From Variovorax sp. EL159 (GTDB taxonomy: Bacteria > Pseudomonadota > Gammaproteobacteria > Burkholderiales > Burkholderiaceae_C): 64,000 nt of DNA. This document shows positions 42,299 to 50,993 of this stretch, piece after piece. How positions within the stretch are numbered: position 1 is the stretch's first letter; every line of letters starts with the position of its first letter. Below the pieces are notes generated by a model. It saw only the letters and a list, made by a program, of their open reading frames with translations, made no database searches and was not told the origin of the DNA. The stretch lies in assembly GCF_900100965.1 (NCBI RefSeq), contig NZ_FMUJ01000002.1:493869-557868 (forward strand). Reading direction: 5' to 3'. The position numbers and the translations under genes were made by a program.

Positions 42299-44464
42299 AT
42301 GTCCGTTCGTTCGCCTGCGCCGCGCTTCCGGCTGCGCCATCCATCCTTGTTCCTTGCCGTGCTGGCCGCCCTGAACGGCGCCGCGCATGCCCAGCAGAGT
42401 GCCGGCGGCACCACGCTCAAGGAAGTCACCGTCAGTTCCGAGCAGGACGCGGGCTACGCCCCGTCCACCAGCAGCACGGCCACCAAGGGCAGTGCGCCGC
42501 TGCGCGACATTCCGCAGGCGGTGAACGTGCTGCCGGCACAACTGCTGCGCGACCAGGGCGCGACCTCGATGCAGGACGCGCTGCGCAATGCGCCCGGCGT
42601 GTCGTTCAACGCGGGTGACGGCCAGCGCGACCAGGTGGTCATTCGCGGCTTCTCGGCCATCGCCGACTGGTTCGTGGACGGCGTGCGCGACGACGCGCTG
42701 TACTTTCGCGACCTCTCGGACACCGAGCGCATCGAGGTGCTGAAGGGCCCGGCCGCCGTGCTGTACGGGCGCGGATCGTCGGGCGGCCTCATCAACCGCG
42801 TGACCAAGAAGCCGGTGTTCGAGCGTCCCTTCGGCGAGGTCTCGCTCGGCCTGGGCTCCCACGACTTCAAGCGGCTGACCACCGACCTGAACACGCCCAT
42901 CGGCGAGAACATGGCGTTTCGCCTGAACGTCGCGCGCGAGAAGTCGGGCAGCTACCGCAACCAGCAGTTCATCGACCGCTACAACATCGCACCGTCGCTG
43001 GCGATCAAGTTCAGCCCGCAGACCGACCTGCTGCTGCAGTACACCAACGCCTACGACCAGCGCCTGACCGACTTCGGCATTCCCGAGCTCAATGGCCGGC
43101 CGGTGAACGTGCCCATCGGCACCTACTACGGCTCCGCATTCGGCAAGCGCGACGACACCACCACGACCCGCGTGCAGTCGTTCACCTCGACGCTGAACCA
43201 CCGCTTCAGCGCCTCGCTGGACCTGCGCAACGTCACGCGCTACTACACCTACAAGCTCGACCGCTTCAACACGCTGCCCAGCGGCACCACCGACCCGGTG
43301 CGCATGACGGTGGGCCGCACGCGCGGTTTTGTGGACCGCGACGAAAGCGGCTGGTTCAACCAGACCGAACTGACCTGGCGCAACAACCTCGGCGGCTTCA
43401 AGCAGGAGTGGCTGCTGGGCGCGGAGTTCGGCAAACAAGACAAGCGCCTGTACTCGGTGTCGTCGGCCACGGGCTACGAGCGCGTGAGCATCCTGAACCC
43501 GGTCGCCGTGCCGGCGCCCATTCCGCTGGCGAGCTACCAGGCGGCCAGCGCGATCCCGAGCAACTCGACCTTCAAGACGGCCGCGATCTACGCGCAGAAC
43601 CAGATCACGCTGGCGCCGCAATGGAAGGCGCTGGTCGGCGGCCGCTACGACGTGTTCGGGCAAGAGACCTCGTTCGAGCGCACGCAGGCGCCCATCGAGC
43701 GCACCGACCGCAAGTTCAGCCCGCGCGCGGGCGTGGTCTGGCAGCCGAGCGAAACGCAGTCCTACTACGTGTCGTACAGCCGCTCGTTCCAGCCTTCGGC
43801 CGAGACCTTTGCGCTGTCGACCGCCATTGCGGCGAACGACCCAGAGATCACCGTCAACAAGGAAATCGGCGCCAAGTTCGACTTTCTCGATGGCGCGCTC
43901 AACTTCACCACGGCTGTCTTCAATCTCGAACGCTCGGGCATGAAGAACACCGACCCGGCCAATCCCGCGCGGCAGATCAACGTGGGCACGCAGCGCACCA
44001 ATGGGGTCGAGCTCGCGCTGGCCGGCAAGCTGCCGGGGCGCTGGGACATCAGCGCGGGCTATGCGTACCTCGACGGGCGCATGGTGAAGTCGCTGGCCAC
44101 GGTCAGCTCGCTGCAGTTGCCGGTGGGCGCGGCGCTGCCGGTGCAGGGCAAGGTGGCGGCGCTCACGCCGCGCCACTCGGCCTTCGTGTGGCTCATGAAA
44201 GACCTGGGCAATGGCCTGAGCGCCGGCGGTGGCGTGAACTACGTGGCCTCGCGCTATGCGTCGCTCAGCAACCTGGTCACGCTGCCGGGCTACGTCACGG
44301 CCGACCTGGCGGCCAGCTACAAGACCGAGCGCTACGAGCTGTCGGTGAACCTGAAGAACCTCACCAACAAGAAGTACTACGTCTCCGGACACGGCAGCGT
44401 CGACAACCTCATCATGCCCGGCGCAGGGCGCGAGTTGCAGGTGATGCTGACCGCAAAGTTCTGA
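42299..44464 (+). CDS. TonB-dependent siderophore receptor
   Basis: 721 residues. Signal peptide (ends NGAAHAQ), TonB-box-like LKEVTVSSEQD, plug domain (APLRDIPQAVNVLPAQLLRDQGA, then VVIRGF, IEVLKGPAAVLYGRGSSGGLINRVTKKP), and a 22-strand barrel ending in Phe (LQVMLTAKF). The plug and barrel motifs match FhuA/FpvA-like ferric-siderophore receptors. GAGGGA lies 8 bases before the ATG. A Fur-like site stands upstream. Siderophore specificity cannot be told from sequence; no biosynthesis genes are present here. Confidence 0.94.
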   Translation: MSVRSPAPRFRLRHPSLFLAVLAALNGAAHAQQSAGGTTLKEVTVSSEQDAGYAPSTSSTATKGSAPLRDIPQAVNVLPAQLLRDQGATSMQDALRNAPGVSFNAGDGQRDQVVIRGFSAIADWFVDGVRDDALYFRDLSDTERIEVLKGPAAVLYGRGSSGGLINRVTKKPVFERPFGEVSLGLGSHDFKRLTTDLNTPIGENMAFRLNVAREKSGSYRNQQFIDRYNIAPSLAIKFSPQTDLLLQYTNAYDQRLTDFGIPELNGRPVNVPIGTYYGSAFGKRDDTTTTRVQSFTSTLNHRFSASLDLRNVTRYYTYKLDRFNTLPSGTTDPVRMTVGRTRGFVDRDESGWFNQTELTWRNNLGGFKQEWLLGAEFGKQDKRLYSVSSATGYERVSILNPVAVPAPIPLASYQAASAIPSNSTFKTAAIYAQNQITLAPQWKALVGGRYDVFGQETSFERTQAPIERTDRKFSPRAGVVWQPSETQSYYVSYSRSFQPSAETFALSTAIAANDPEITVNKEIGAKFDFLDGALNFTTAVFNLERSGMKNTDPANPARQINVGTQRTNGVELALAGKLPGRWDISAGYAYLDGRMVKSLATVSSLQLPVGAALPVQGKVAALTPRHSAFVWLMKDLGNGLSAGGGVNYVASRYASLSNLVTLPGYVTADLAASYKTERYELSVNLKNLTNKKYYVSGHGSVDNLIMPGAGRELQVMLTAKF

Positions 44465-44480
44465 CGGCGGCCGTTGCGCG

Positions 44481-45395
44481 TCAGGCCCGCTGCGTGCGGG
44501 CCAGTGCGCCCTTGCGCTCCAGCAGCTCGACCATCTTGAGTGCGGCGGGCGCAAGCGGCCTGTTCTTCAGAGCGAGCCGGTAGAGCGGGCGCGAAAGGGC
44601 GGCGCCGCCCGCCAGCTTCAGCTCGCGCAGCGCGCCGAGCGCGAGCATGTCGGCCACCACCACGCGCGGCAGCATCGAGATGCCGACACCGCTGGCCACC
44701 GTGCGCGCAATGGCCTCGTTGCTGGCCATTTCCATCCAGGGCAGGGCGGCGATGCCGTGGGCCTCGCACAGCGCTTCGGTGGCCTGCCGCGTGCCCGAGC
44801 CCGGCTCGCGCAAGATCCAGTTCTGGCGGCCCAGCGCTTCGGCCGTCACCGCACGGCGCGGCAACGCCGAGCCCGGCGCCACCACCAGCGTGAGCGGGTC
44901 GGCCTTCCATTCGCTGACCTCGATGCGCTCTTCATCGACGCGGCCTTCCACCAGCGCCAGGTCGATGCGGCATTCGAGCAACTGCTCGCACACCCACTGC
45001 GTGTTGCCCACCGTCACGCGCGGCACCACGGCGGGGTAGGCGGCGCAGAAGGCCGCGACATAGGGCGGCAGCCAGTAGCTCGCGACCGTGGTGCTGGCAC
45101 CGATGGTCAGGCTGCCGCGCTGCACGCCGACGCGCGCACGCACATCGTCGAGCGCTGCGCGCTCCATCGCGAAGATGCCGCGCGCATGCGTGAGCAGCGA
45201 GGTGCCCGCCTCGGTGAGCCGGAAGCCCTTGCCGGCGCCGCGCTCGATCAGCGTCAGGTCGAGCTGGTGCTCCAGTTCGCGGATGCCCTTGGACACCGCC
45301 GGCTGGCTGATCCACAGCCCTTCGGCCGCGCGAGAAAAGCTGCCCGCCTCGGCCACCGCGACGAAGAGGCGCAGCAGGTGCAGGTTCATTGCCAT
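44481..45395 (-). CDS. LysR-family regulator, YeiE-like
   Basis: 304 residues. Winged helix MNLHLLRLFVAVAEAGSFSRAAEGLWISQPAVSKGIRELEHQL (read in blocks) is followed by the effector domain GSLTIGASTTVASYWLPPYVAAF, close to CysB/CbbR-like YeiE. It is divergent from a YeiH-type exporter, which is also YeiE's neighbour in enterobacteria, so it probably controls that gene. An inverted repeat overlaps its start codon. Confidence 0.9.
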   Translation of the reverse strand: MAMNLHLLRLFVAVAEAGSFSRAAEGLWISQPAVSKGIRELEHQLDLTLIERGAGKGFRLTEAGTSLLTHARGIFAMERAALDDVRARVGVQRGSLTIGASTTVASYWLPPYVAAFCAAYPAVVPRVTVGNTQWVCEQLLECRIDLALVEGRVDEERIEVSEWKADPLTLVVAPGSALPRRAVTAEALGRQNWILREPGSGTRQATEALCEAHGIAALPWMEMASNEAIARTVASGVGISMLPRVVVADMLALGALRELKLAGGAALSRPLYRLALKNRPLAPAALKMVELLERKGALARTQRA

Positions 45396-45422
45396 AACTT
45401 CATTTCATGCATTGGTGAAGTT
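45396..45422. promoter_or_regulatory. LysR operator between YeiE-like and YeiH-like genes
   Basis: AACTTCA (45396-45402) and TGAAGTT (45416-45422) are perfect arms around 13 bases, starting right at the LysR start codon. The site supports autoregulation and control of the exporter, and makes the ATG at 45424 an unlikely start for it. Confidence 0.6.
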
Positions 45423-45465
45423 TATGTCTTTGACTCATGGGGCGTCCATTCCTAACCTCGGGGCC

Positions 45466-46518
45466 ATGGATTCCCTTGTTGCCTCCTTGCCCGGTTTCTC
45501 TTTCGTTCGCAGCCGTGGGCCCGGCCTGCTGCTCGCGGCCCTGCTGGCCGCCATGGCCGCGCTGCTGGCGCAGTGGGGGCCGATGCTGCAGATGGGCCTG
45601 AGCGCGATGACGCTGGCCATCGCGCTGGGCATGCTGGTCGGCAACACGGCCTTCCCTTCGGTGGCGGACCGCGCCGGCGCAGGCGTGGACTTTGCGCGCA
45701 GCGTGCTGCTGCGCGCGGGCATCGTGCTCTACGGCTTTCGCATCTCGCTGCACGACATCGGCGCGGTCGGCTGGCCCGGCCTGCTGATCGGCATGGCGAT
45801 GGTGGCGCTGACCTTCGGCATCGCGGTCTATGTCGGCACGCGTTGGCTGGGGCTCGACCGGCAGACCGCCGCGCTGATCGGCGCGGGCAGCGCCATCTGC
45901 GGCGCCGCAGCGGTCATGGCCACGCAGCCCGTGGTACGCGGCGAAGAGCACAAGGTCTCGATCGCCGTCGCCACGGTGGTGGTGTTCGGCACGCTGTCGA
46001 TGGTGCTGTACCCCTTGGTGTTTCCGTACCTCGGTCTGTCGGAGCATGCCTTCGGCCTGTTCGCCGGATCGACCATCCACGAGGTGGCACAGGTGGTGGC
46101 CGTGGGCGAAACCGTCGGCCCCGCCGCAGCCAACGCGGCCGTGGTCGAGAAGATGCTGCGCGTGATGATGCTCGCGCCGTTCCTCATGTGGCTGTCGTTC
46201 CATTCGGCCGCATCGATGAAGGGCGCGACCAGCTTCAAGGCCTGCTGGAAGCAGGTGCGCATTCCGTGGTTCGCGGTGTTGTTCATCGCCGTGAGCGCGG
46301 TGCATTCGCTCGATGTGCTGCCGCACGCGCTGGTCGAAGGGCTGGTGCAGCTCGACACGCTGCTGCTGGCCACCGCCATGGCCGCAATGGGCCTGCGCAC
46401 CAGTGCCGTGAGCCTGCGCCGTGCCGGTGTGCAACCGCTGAAGCTGGGGGCGCTGCTCTTCGTGTTTCTCACGGTCGGCGGCTACGGCGTCAATGCACTG
46501 GTGCTGTCGATGTTCTGA
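45466..46518 (+). CDS. YeiH/UPF0324-family putative sulfate exporter
   Basis: 350 residues with about ten helices. The family block ARSVLLRAGIVLYGFRISLHDIGAVG, the GAGSAICGAAAVMA motif and STIHEVAQVVAVGE are canonical for UPF0324/YeiH. These proteins are proposed to export sulfate or related anions produced from organosulfonate breakdown; activity in most members is unproven. The start at 45466 avoids the LysR operator; an earlier ATG at 45424 lies inside it. The nearby sulfur cluster at 51982-57625 gives a plausible sulfite/sulfate source. Confidence 0.9.
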   Translation: MDSLVASLPGFSFVRSRGPGLLLAALLAAMAALLAQWGPMLQMGLSAMTLAIALGMLVGNTAFPSVADRAGAGVDFARSVLLRAGIVLYGFRISLHDIGAVGWPGLLIGMAMVALTFGIAVYVGTRWLGLDRQTAALIGAGSAICGAAAVMATQPVVRGEEHKVSIAVATVVVFGTLSMVLYPLVFPYLGLSEHAFGLFAGSTIHEVAQVVAVGETVGPAAANAAVVEKMLRVMMLAPFLMWLSFHSAASMKGATSFKACWKQVRIPWFAVLFIAVSAVHSLDVLPHALVEGLVQLDTLLLATAMAAMGLRTSAVSLRRAGVQPLKLGALLFVFLTVGGYGVNALVLSMF

Positions 46519-46634
46519 GCTCCGATGCGCCTGTGGGGCTCAGGCAGCGGCTGAGGCAGGCTGCGTGAATTCCAAGTTCTCTTTCGCGGGGCTTCGCGCC
46601 ACGATGGCATCCACGTCACTCGTGGAGAACATCG

Positions 46635-47054
46635 ATGTCATCCGAACTCAACCAGATCGCCAGCTGGTCGCTGCGCTGGCGCATTTTTCTTTCGGGCGTG
46701 CTGTTGCTCGCTGCGGCACTCGCATCGGCCAAGCCCTTTGACGAGAACACCGATCTGCAGGCCGAACAGCGCTTTCAGCTCGCCCTGGAAGCGCAGGCCG
46801 ACCGCGACTACGGCACCATGCTCGACCAGTTGCGGCAAGCCGCCTCCGAAGGCCATGCCGAGGCGCAGGAGATGCTGGGCATGGTGCTGCTGACCGGCCA
46901 GACGCTGTACGGCCCGGCGGTGAAGGCTGACCGCTGCGAAGCGCGGACATGGATGCTCCGGGCCGCAGAACAGGGGAGTGAAACGGCGAAGGTCCAGCTG
47001 GCTTTTCTGAACAGGCTGCGCGGGTCGCCGACGGGCAAGAGCGCCTGCGGCTGA
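46635..47054 (+). CDS. Sel1-repeat-like small protein
   Basis: 139 residues. An N-terminal hydrophobic segment (about 16-32, WRIFLSGVLLLAAALASA) acts as signal peptide or anchor. Two degenerate Sel1/TPR-like units follow, with MLDQLRQAASEGHAEAQEMLGMVLLTG and ARTWMLRAAEQGSETAKVQLAFL. Sel1 units mediate protein contacts. GAGAAC precedes the ATG. Role unknown; not in an obvious operon. Confidence 0.75.
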   Translation: MSSELNQIASWSLRWRIFLSGVLLLAAALASAKPFDENTDLQAEQRFQLALEAQADRDYGTMLDQLRQAASEGHAEAQEMLGMVLLTGQTLYGPAVKADRCEARTWMLRAAEQGSETAKVQLAFLNRLRGSPTGKSACG

Positions 47055-47097
47055 ACGGGTGGGCGGGGCTCGGTCAGAATCCGGGGCTAGCCGCCCC

Positions 47098-47466
47098 ATG
47101 ACCTCGCCCGCCACGCCACCCCATCGCCGCCTGCGCCAGACAGGCATCGTCATCCTCATCGCCGGCTGGATCGTCGCGGGCATTCTCTTTCTCGTCGCCG
47201 AGCGCAATGAAGACGTGAAGGCGGCCGACCAGCGCGTGGTGAACGGGCAGGTCTACACGGTGCCGCTGGACGCATCGAAGCGCGAACTGCAAGAGGTCGA
47301 ACGGATGGGCGGCAAGGCGACCGTCTGGATGGTCGAGTCCGAGGCCTGGCTCGGGTCGCTCTTTCATGGCAAGCGGCTCGCCTACACGCTGGCGGTGTTG
47401 TCGACGGCGGTGGCGGGCGTTTGCATCTATCTCGCGGCCTTGGCGGCGGAAGAGGTAGATGCGTAG
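47098..47466 (+). CDS. Small membrane protein of unknown function
   Basis: 122 residues with two helices, about 14-35 (TGIVILIAGWIVAGILFLVA) and 96-115 (LAYTLAVLSTAVAGVCIYLAA), and a periplasmic loop between (VVNGQVYTVPLDASKRELQEVER). No known family. It overlaps the possible earlier start of the AraC-type gene that follows (ATG 47459), so the two may be in one transcript. Confidence 0.65.
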   Translation: MTSPATPPHRRLRQTGIVILIAGWIVAGILFLVAERNEDVKAADQRVVNGQVYTVPLDASKRELQEVERMGGKATVWMVESEAWLGSLFHGKRLAYTLAVLSTAVAGVCIYLAALAAEEVDA

Positions 47467-47473
47467 GGATCGC

Positions 47474-48262
47474 ATGACCTCGCCCGCCAAGAGCATCCAT
47501 CGGGCCGACTACGAAAACGCCCCGGCCGCGCTGGGCGTGATGCCCAAGACCTATCCGGATGGCTGGGACACCGGGCGGCATAGCCATGACAGGGGCCAAC
47601 TGGTGTATGCCCCCGTGGGCCTGATGGAGCTGGCCACCGCCGACGGGCTGTGGCTGATTCCGCCGCAGCACGCGCTATGGATACCGCCCCATACCCAGCA
47701 CGCCATGCGGGCCCGGGGCACGGTGTCGATGCAGAGCCTTTATGTGCGTGCCGACGCGATTCCCGCCGGCTTTCCCCGCAAGCCGCAGACCCTGCGCGTG
47801 TCGCCCTTCCTGCGCGAGCTGATCGGCCGCGCATCGACCATCGCCATCGCGCACGACGAAGACGGGCACGAAGGACGCGTGCTCTCGCTCATCCTCGGCG
47901 AGATCGACTGGGCCAGGGACGCCGTCGAGCTGGGCCTGATGAGCGCCCGGGACGCACGCCTGTCGCGCGTGTGCAAGGCCCTGCTGGAGCGGCCCGGCGA
48001 CGCGCGCTCGCTGGTGGAATGGGCTCGCGAGGTCCATGTGTCGGAGCGCACGCTGGCGCGCCTTTTCAGGCAGGAGTTCGGTGTGACCTTCATCGGATGG
48101 CGCCAGCAGGTCCGGGTGCTGGCGGCGCTGCCGCGCCTCGCATCGGGCGAGGGCATCACGGCGATCGCGCTCGAACTCGGCTACGAAACACCGGGCGCGT
48201 TCACTCACGTATTCCGCCGCTTCATGGGCGTGCCGCCCAGCAAATACTTGCGGCAGCGCTGA
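47474..48262 (+). CDS. AraC-family regulator with N-terminal cupin
   Basis: 262 residues from ATG 47474 (AGGGA six bases before); an in-frame ATG at 47459 would add five residues. The cupin half has HSHDRGQLVYAPVGLMEL and PPHTQHAMRARG. The AraC helix-turn-helix pair is at about 165-258 (REVHVSERTLARLFRQEFG and AIALELGYETPGAFTHVFRRFMGVPP). It resembles exporters' or hydrolases' local regulators. The alpha/beta hydrolase gene starts about 100 bases after it and is the likely partner. Confidence 0.9.
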   Translation: MTSPAKSIHRADYENAPAALGVMPKTYPDGWDTGRHSHDRGQLVYAPVGLMELATADGLWLIPPQHALWIPPHTQHAMRARGTVSMQSLYVRADAIPAGFPRKPQTLRVSPFLRELIGRASTIAIAHDEDGHEGRVLSLILGEIDWARDAVELGLMSARDARLSRVCKALLERPGDARSLVEWAREVHVSERTLARLFRQEFGVTFIGWRQQVRVLAALPRLASGEGITAIALELGYETPGAFTHVFRRFMGVPPSKYLRQR

Positions 48263-48360
48263 AGCCCGGCACGCCGGCGCGGCTGGCCGTGTCCGATTCG
48301 GCGCAGAAGTCGGCAGCTTCGGGCAAGCGTGCGGGAAGAGGGCTGCCCACACTCGGGGGC

Positions 48361-49335
48361 ATGTCGAACCGAGACCCCATGTCCCATTCCTGCACGCCCT
48401 TCGCGGCGGCCCATCCAGCCCCACCCTTTGTTCGCAAGGACGTCGATTTCGATGCCGACCGCATCACGCTGCGAGGCTGGCTGTACCAACCCGTCGAGCC
48501 GGCGCCGCACGAACAACGGCACCCGCTGATCGTCATGAGCGGCGGCTACGGCACCACCAAGGAGATGTTCACCGACCTCTTCGCCGAGCGCTTCGCCGGC
48601 GCCGGCTTCATGGTGCTGCTGTACGACCATCGGGGCTTTGGCAGCAGCGACGGCGCGCCGCGCCGCGAGATCAACCCCTGGCAGCAGATCGAAGACATGC
48701 GCCACGCCGTCACCTTCGCGAGTGGCTTGTCCGAAGCCGATGCGCGGCGCATCGGCGTCTGGGGCAGCAGCTATAGCGGCGGCCATGCCATCGTTCTGGC
48801 GGCCACGGACCGCCGTGTGAGATGTGCCGTGGCGCAGGTGCCGACGGTCAGCGGAACGCAGTCCGCGCTGCGGCGCGTCAACGGCGAGGCCGAAGCCCAG
48901 CTGCTCGCCCGTCTTGCCGACGACCGCCAGCAGCGGGCGCGGGGAAGTGCGCCCCGCATGCTGCCGATCATGGGCGATGCAGGTTCCGAAGCCGTCTACA
49001 AGACACAGGAGGCGGTCGATTGGTACACCGCCGCCTATCGCCGCGCGCCGCAACAGGTGCCCGAGGTCAGCCTGCGTTCCGTGGAATGGTCTCGTGCCTA
49101 CAACCCCGGCGACTACATCCAGCGCGTGAGCCCCACGCCCTTGCTGATGGTGGTGGCCGAGCGCGACACCGTCACGCCCACCGACCTTGCGCTGCTGGCG
49201 TACAACCAGGCGCTGGAGCCCAAGGCCTTGACGCTGTTGCCGGGCTCGGGGCACTTCGACCCGTACATCAAGGACTTCGAGATCGCTTCCACGCAGGCGC
49301 TGGATTGGTATCGGAAACACCTCGGTCACCGCTGA
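48361..49335 (+). CDS. Alpha/beta hydrolase (DltD/dienelactone-hydrolase-like)
   Basis: 324 residues from ATG 48361; ATG 48379 (GAG six bases before) is also possible. The fold shows the oxyanion strand PLIVMSGGYGTTKEMF, the nucleophile elbow GVWGSSYSGGHAIV (Ser), an acidic MVVAERDTVTPTDLA and the His of LPGSGHFDPYIK. The nearby helix LLYDHRGFGSSDG is typical of UPF0227/YcjY-like hydrolases. Cytoplasmic (no signal peptide). It lies behind the AraC regulator. Substrate unknown. Confidence 0.88.
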   Translation: MSNRDPMSHSCTPFAAAHPAPPFVRKDVDFDADRITLRGWLYQPVEPAPHEQRHPLIVMSGGYGTTKEMFTDLFAERFAGAGFMVLLYDHRGFGSSDGAPRREINPWQQIEDMRHAVTFASGLSEADARRIGVWGSSYSGGHAIVLAATDRRVRCAVAQVPTVSGTQSALRRVNGEAEAQLLARLADDRQQRARGSAPRMLPIMGDAGSEAVYKTQEAVDWYTAAYRRAPQQVPEVSLRSVEWSRAYNPGDYIQRVSPTPLLMVVAERDTVTPTDLALLAYNQALEPKALTLLPGSGHFDPYIKDFEIASTQALDWYRKHLGHR

Positions 49336-49461
49336 AAGATCGTGCGTTCGCACAGTTGGGGTTTGAACGGAGGCCCACGACGCAAGCACGGTGAGAGCAT
49401 GACGGCGCCCCTGCGAGGCCCGGGACAGGCTCATCCATCGAAAGAACTACAGAGGAAGACA

Positions 49462-50562
49462 ATGAACTTCAGGCTCACCTCACAGCTCGCGTTGTTGCTC
49501 GCGGCTGTCGCGCTCACCGCCTGTTCGCAACTGCCTCCGAGCTATGCCGAGAAGGCGGCTGCGCAAGCCACAGCCAACGCGCAGGCCGGTGCACGGCGCT
49601 CTCCGGCGCAGGTGAGTCCGGTGCCGACGAACGAGGTCAGCCCGCAGATGCAGGCATTGATCGGCGGCGGCTACCCCGGCCACTTCAACGCGGCGCCCAA
49701 GGACGCAGCCGAGTGGAAGGCGCTGGTCAACAGCCGTGCCGCGCCCGTCGTGGCGATGATTCCTGCGCTGAAGGAAAAGCTCGGCGTCTCCGTGCAGGCC
49801 ACGAAGATCGCCGGTGTGAACGCCTTCATCGTCACGCCCCACAAGATCGCGCGCGGCAACGAGAAGCGGCTGCTGATGCACGTGCATGGCGGCGGCTACG
49901 TGTTCGGCCCCGGCGAATCCGCCTTGCCCGAAGCGATGCTGCTGGCCGGCTTCGGCGGCTTCAAGGTCGTGTCGGTTGACTACCGCATGCCGCCCGACTT
50001 TCCTTATCCCGCGGCCATGGACGATGCGATGGCCGTCTGGAAGGAACTGGTCAAGACCAACAAGCCGCAGAACATGGCGGTCTTCGGCACTTCGACGGGC
50101 GGCGCGATGACGCTCGCGCTGGTGCTTCGCGCGAAGGCCGAGAACGTGCCGCTGCCCGGCGCCATCGCACCGGGAACGCCGTGGTCCGACATCGCGAAGA
50201 TCGGCGACAGCTACCAGACCAATGAATGGATCGACAACGTCCTGGTGACCTGGGACGGCTGGCTGGGGCGCGCCGCGCTGCTGTACGCCGCGGGCCGCGA
50301 CCTGAAAGACCCGCAGCTGTCGCCGATCTACGGCGACTTCAAGGGCTTTCCTCCCGCGATCCTGACCACGGGCACGCGCGACCTGTTCCTGTCGAACACG
50401 GTGCGCACGCATCGCAAGCTGCGGCGCGCCGGCGTCGAGGCGGAACTCAACGTGTACGAAGGGCAGTCGCACGCGCAGTACGGGATGAACCCGGATGCGC
50501 CCGAGACCCGGGAAGCATTCGGCGATATCGCGCGCTTCTTCGACAGGCACCTGGGGCGCTAG
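49462..50562 (+). CDS. Alpha/beta hydrolase lipoprotein, HSL/acetyl-hydrolase type
   Basis: 366 residues. Signal peptide with lipobox (AVALTACSQLPP). The hormone-sensitive-lipase-like HGGGYVFG oxyanion motif, nucleophile GTSTGGAMTL, acidic TGTRDLF, and catalytic His in GQSHAQYG are present, so the protein should be an active esterase at the cell envelope. AGAGGAAGAC before the ATG gives a good ribosome site. Unlike most HSL members it is lipid-anchored. Substrate unknown. Confidence 0.9.
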   Translation: MNFRLTSQLALLLAAVALTACSQLPPSYAEKAAAQATANAQAGARRSPAQVSPVPTNEVSPQMQALIGGGYPGHFNAAPKDAAEWKALVNSRAAPVVAMIPALKEKLGVSVQATKIAGVNAFIVTPHKIARGNEKRLLMHVHGGGYVFGPGESALPEAMLLAGFGGFKVVSVDYRMPPDFPYPAAMDDAMAVWKELVKTNKPQNMAVFGTSTGGAMTLALVLRAKAENVPLPGAIAPGTPWSDIAKIGDSYQTNEWIDNVLVTWDGWLGRAALLYAAGRDLKDPQLSPIYGDFKGFPPAILTTGTRDLFLSNTVRTHRKLRRAGVEAELNVYEGQSHAQYGMNPDAPETREAFGDIARFFDRHLGR

Positions 50563-50691
50563 GGCTCCGCTGCGCCACGATCATCGGCGTGAAAAGCAAG
50601 GAAGGTCGTGCGCTCAATGCGCTGCCGGCGATGGCCAACAGCCACGACAGGCACCCTTTGCCAGAGCCGCTTCAGCGCCGGTTTCCAAGAT

Positions 50692-50904
50692 TCACGGGCG
50701 AACCGATGGCGCCGCGCCGGCCATCCGCAGCAGGCCCGGCACCTCGCTGCGCCCGACACCCAGGTCACACAGTTCGTGCTCGCTCATGGCCTTCAGTTGC
50801 GATGCGTCGACACGCAGGCGCCGGCGCTTCTCGATACATCGGGCGCCGTCGAAAAGGGCATCGAGGAGCCATTGACGAAATACAACGAGCGTGAGTGTTG
50901 CCAT
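50692..50904 (-). CDS. DUF1127 small protein
   Basis: 70 residues. A hydrophobic N-terminus is followed by the DUF1127 block LKAMSEHELCDLGVGRSEV (about residues 37-55), which marks a family of small regulators of carbon, phosphate and stress adaptation that bind RNA in some alphaproteobacteria. It is divergent from the LysR gene at 50994 with 89 bases between, so that regulator may control it. Confidence 0.85.
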   Translation of the reverse strand: MATLTLVVFRQWLLDALFDGARCIEKRRRLRVDASQLKAMSEHELCDLGVGRSEVPGLLRMAGAAPSVRP

Positions 50905-50993
50905 GAGGTACTCCCGGTTGGAGAACGATCATCTTCCGGCGAGACGTGCTACTGTGGAAGTTGAGATTTCTGAGCTCACCTTCAGTGTTTCCG

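Noticed and set aside
42118..42618. An ORF covering the siderophore receptor leader and signal peptide
   Set aside because: It runs out of frame through the receptor gene and ends within it; no protein features.
45424..45465. Earlier start for the YeiH-like gene at ATG 45424
   Set aside because: It lies at the end of the LysR operator with no adequate ribosome site; 45466 gives the family N-terminus.
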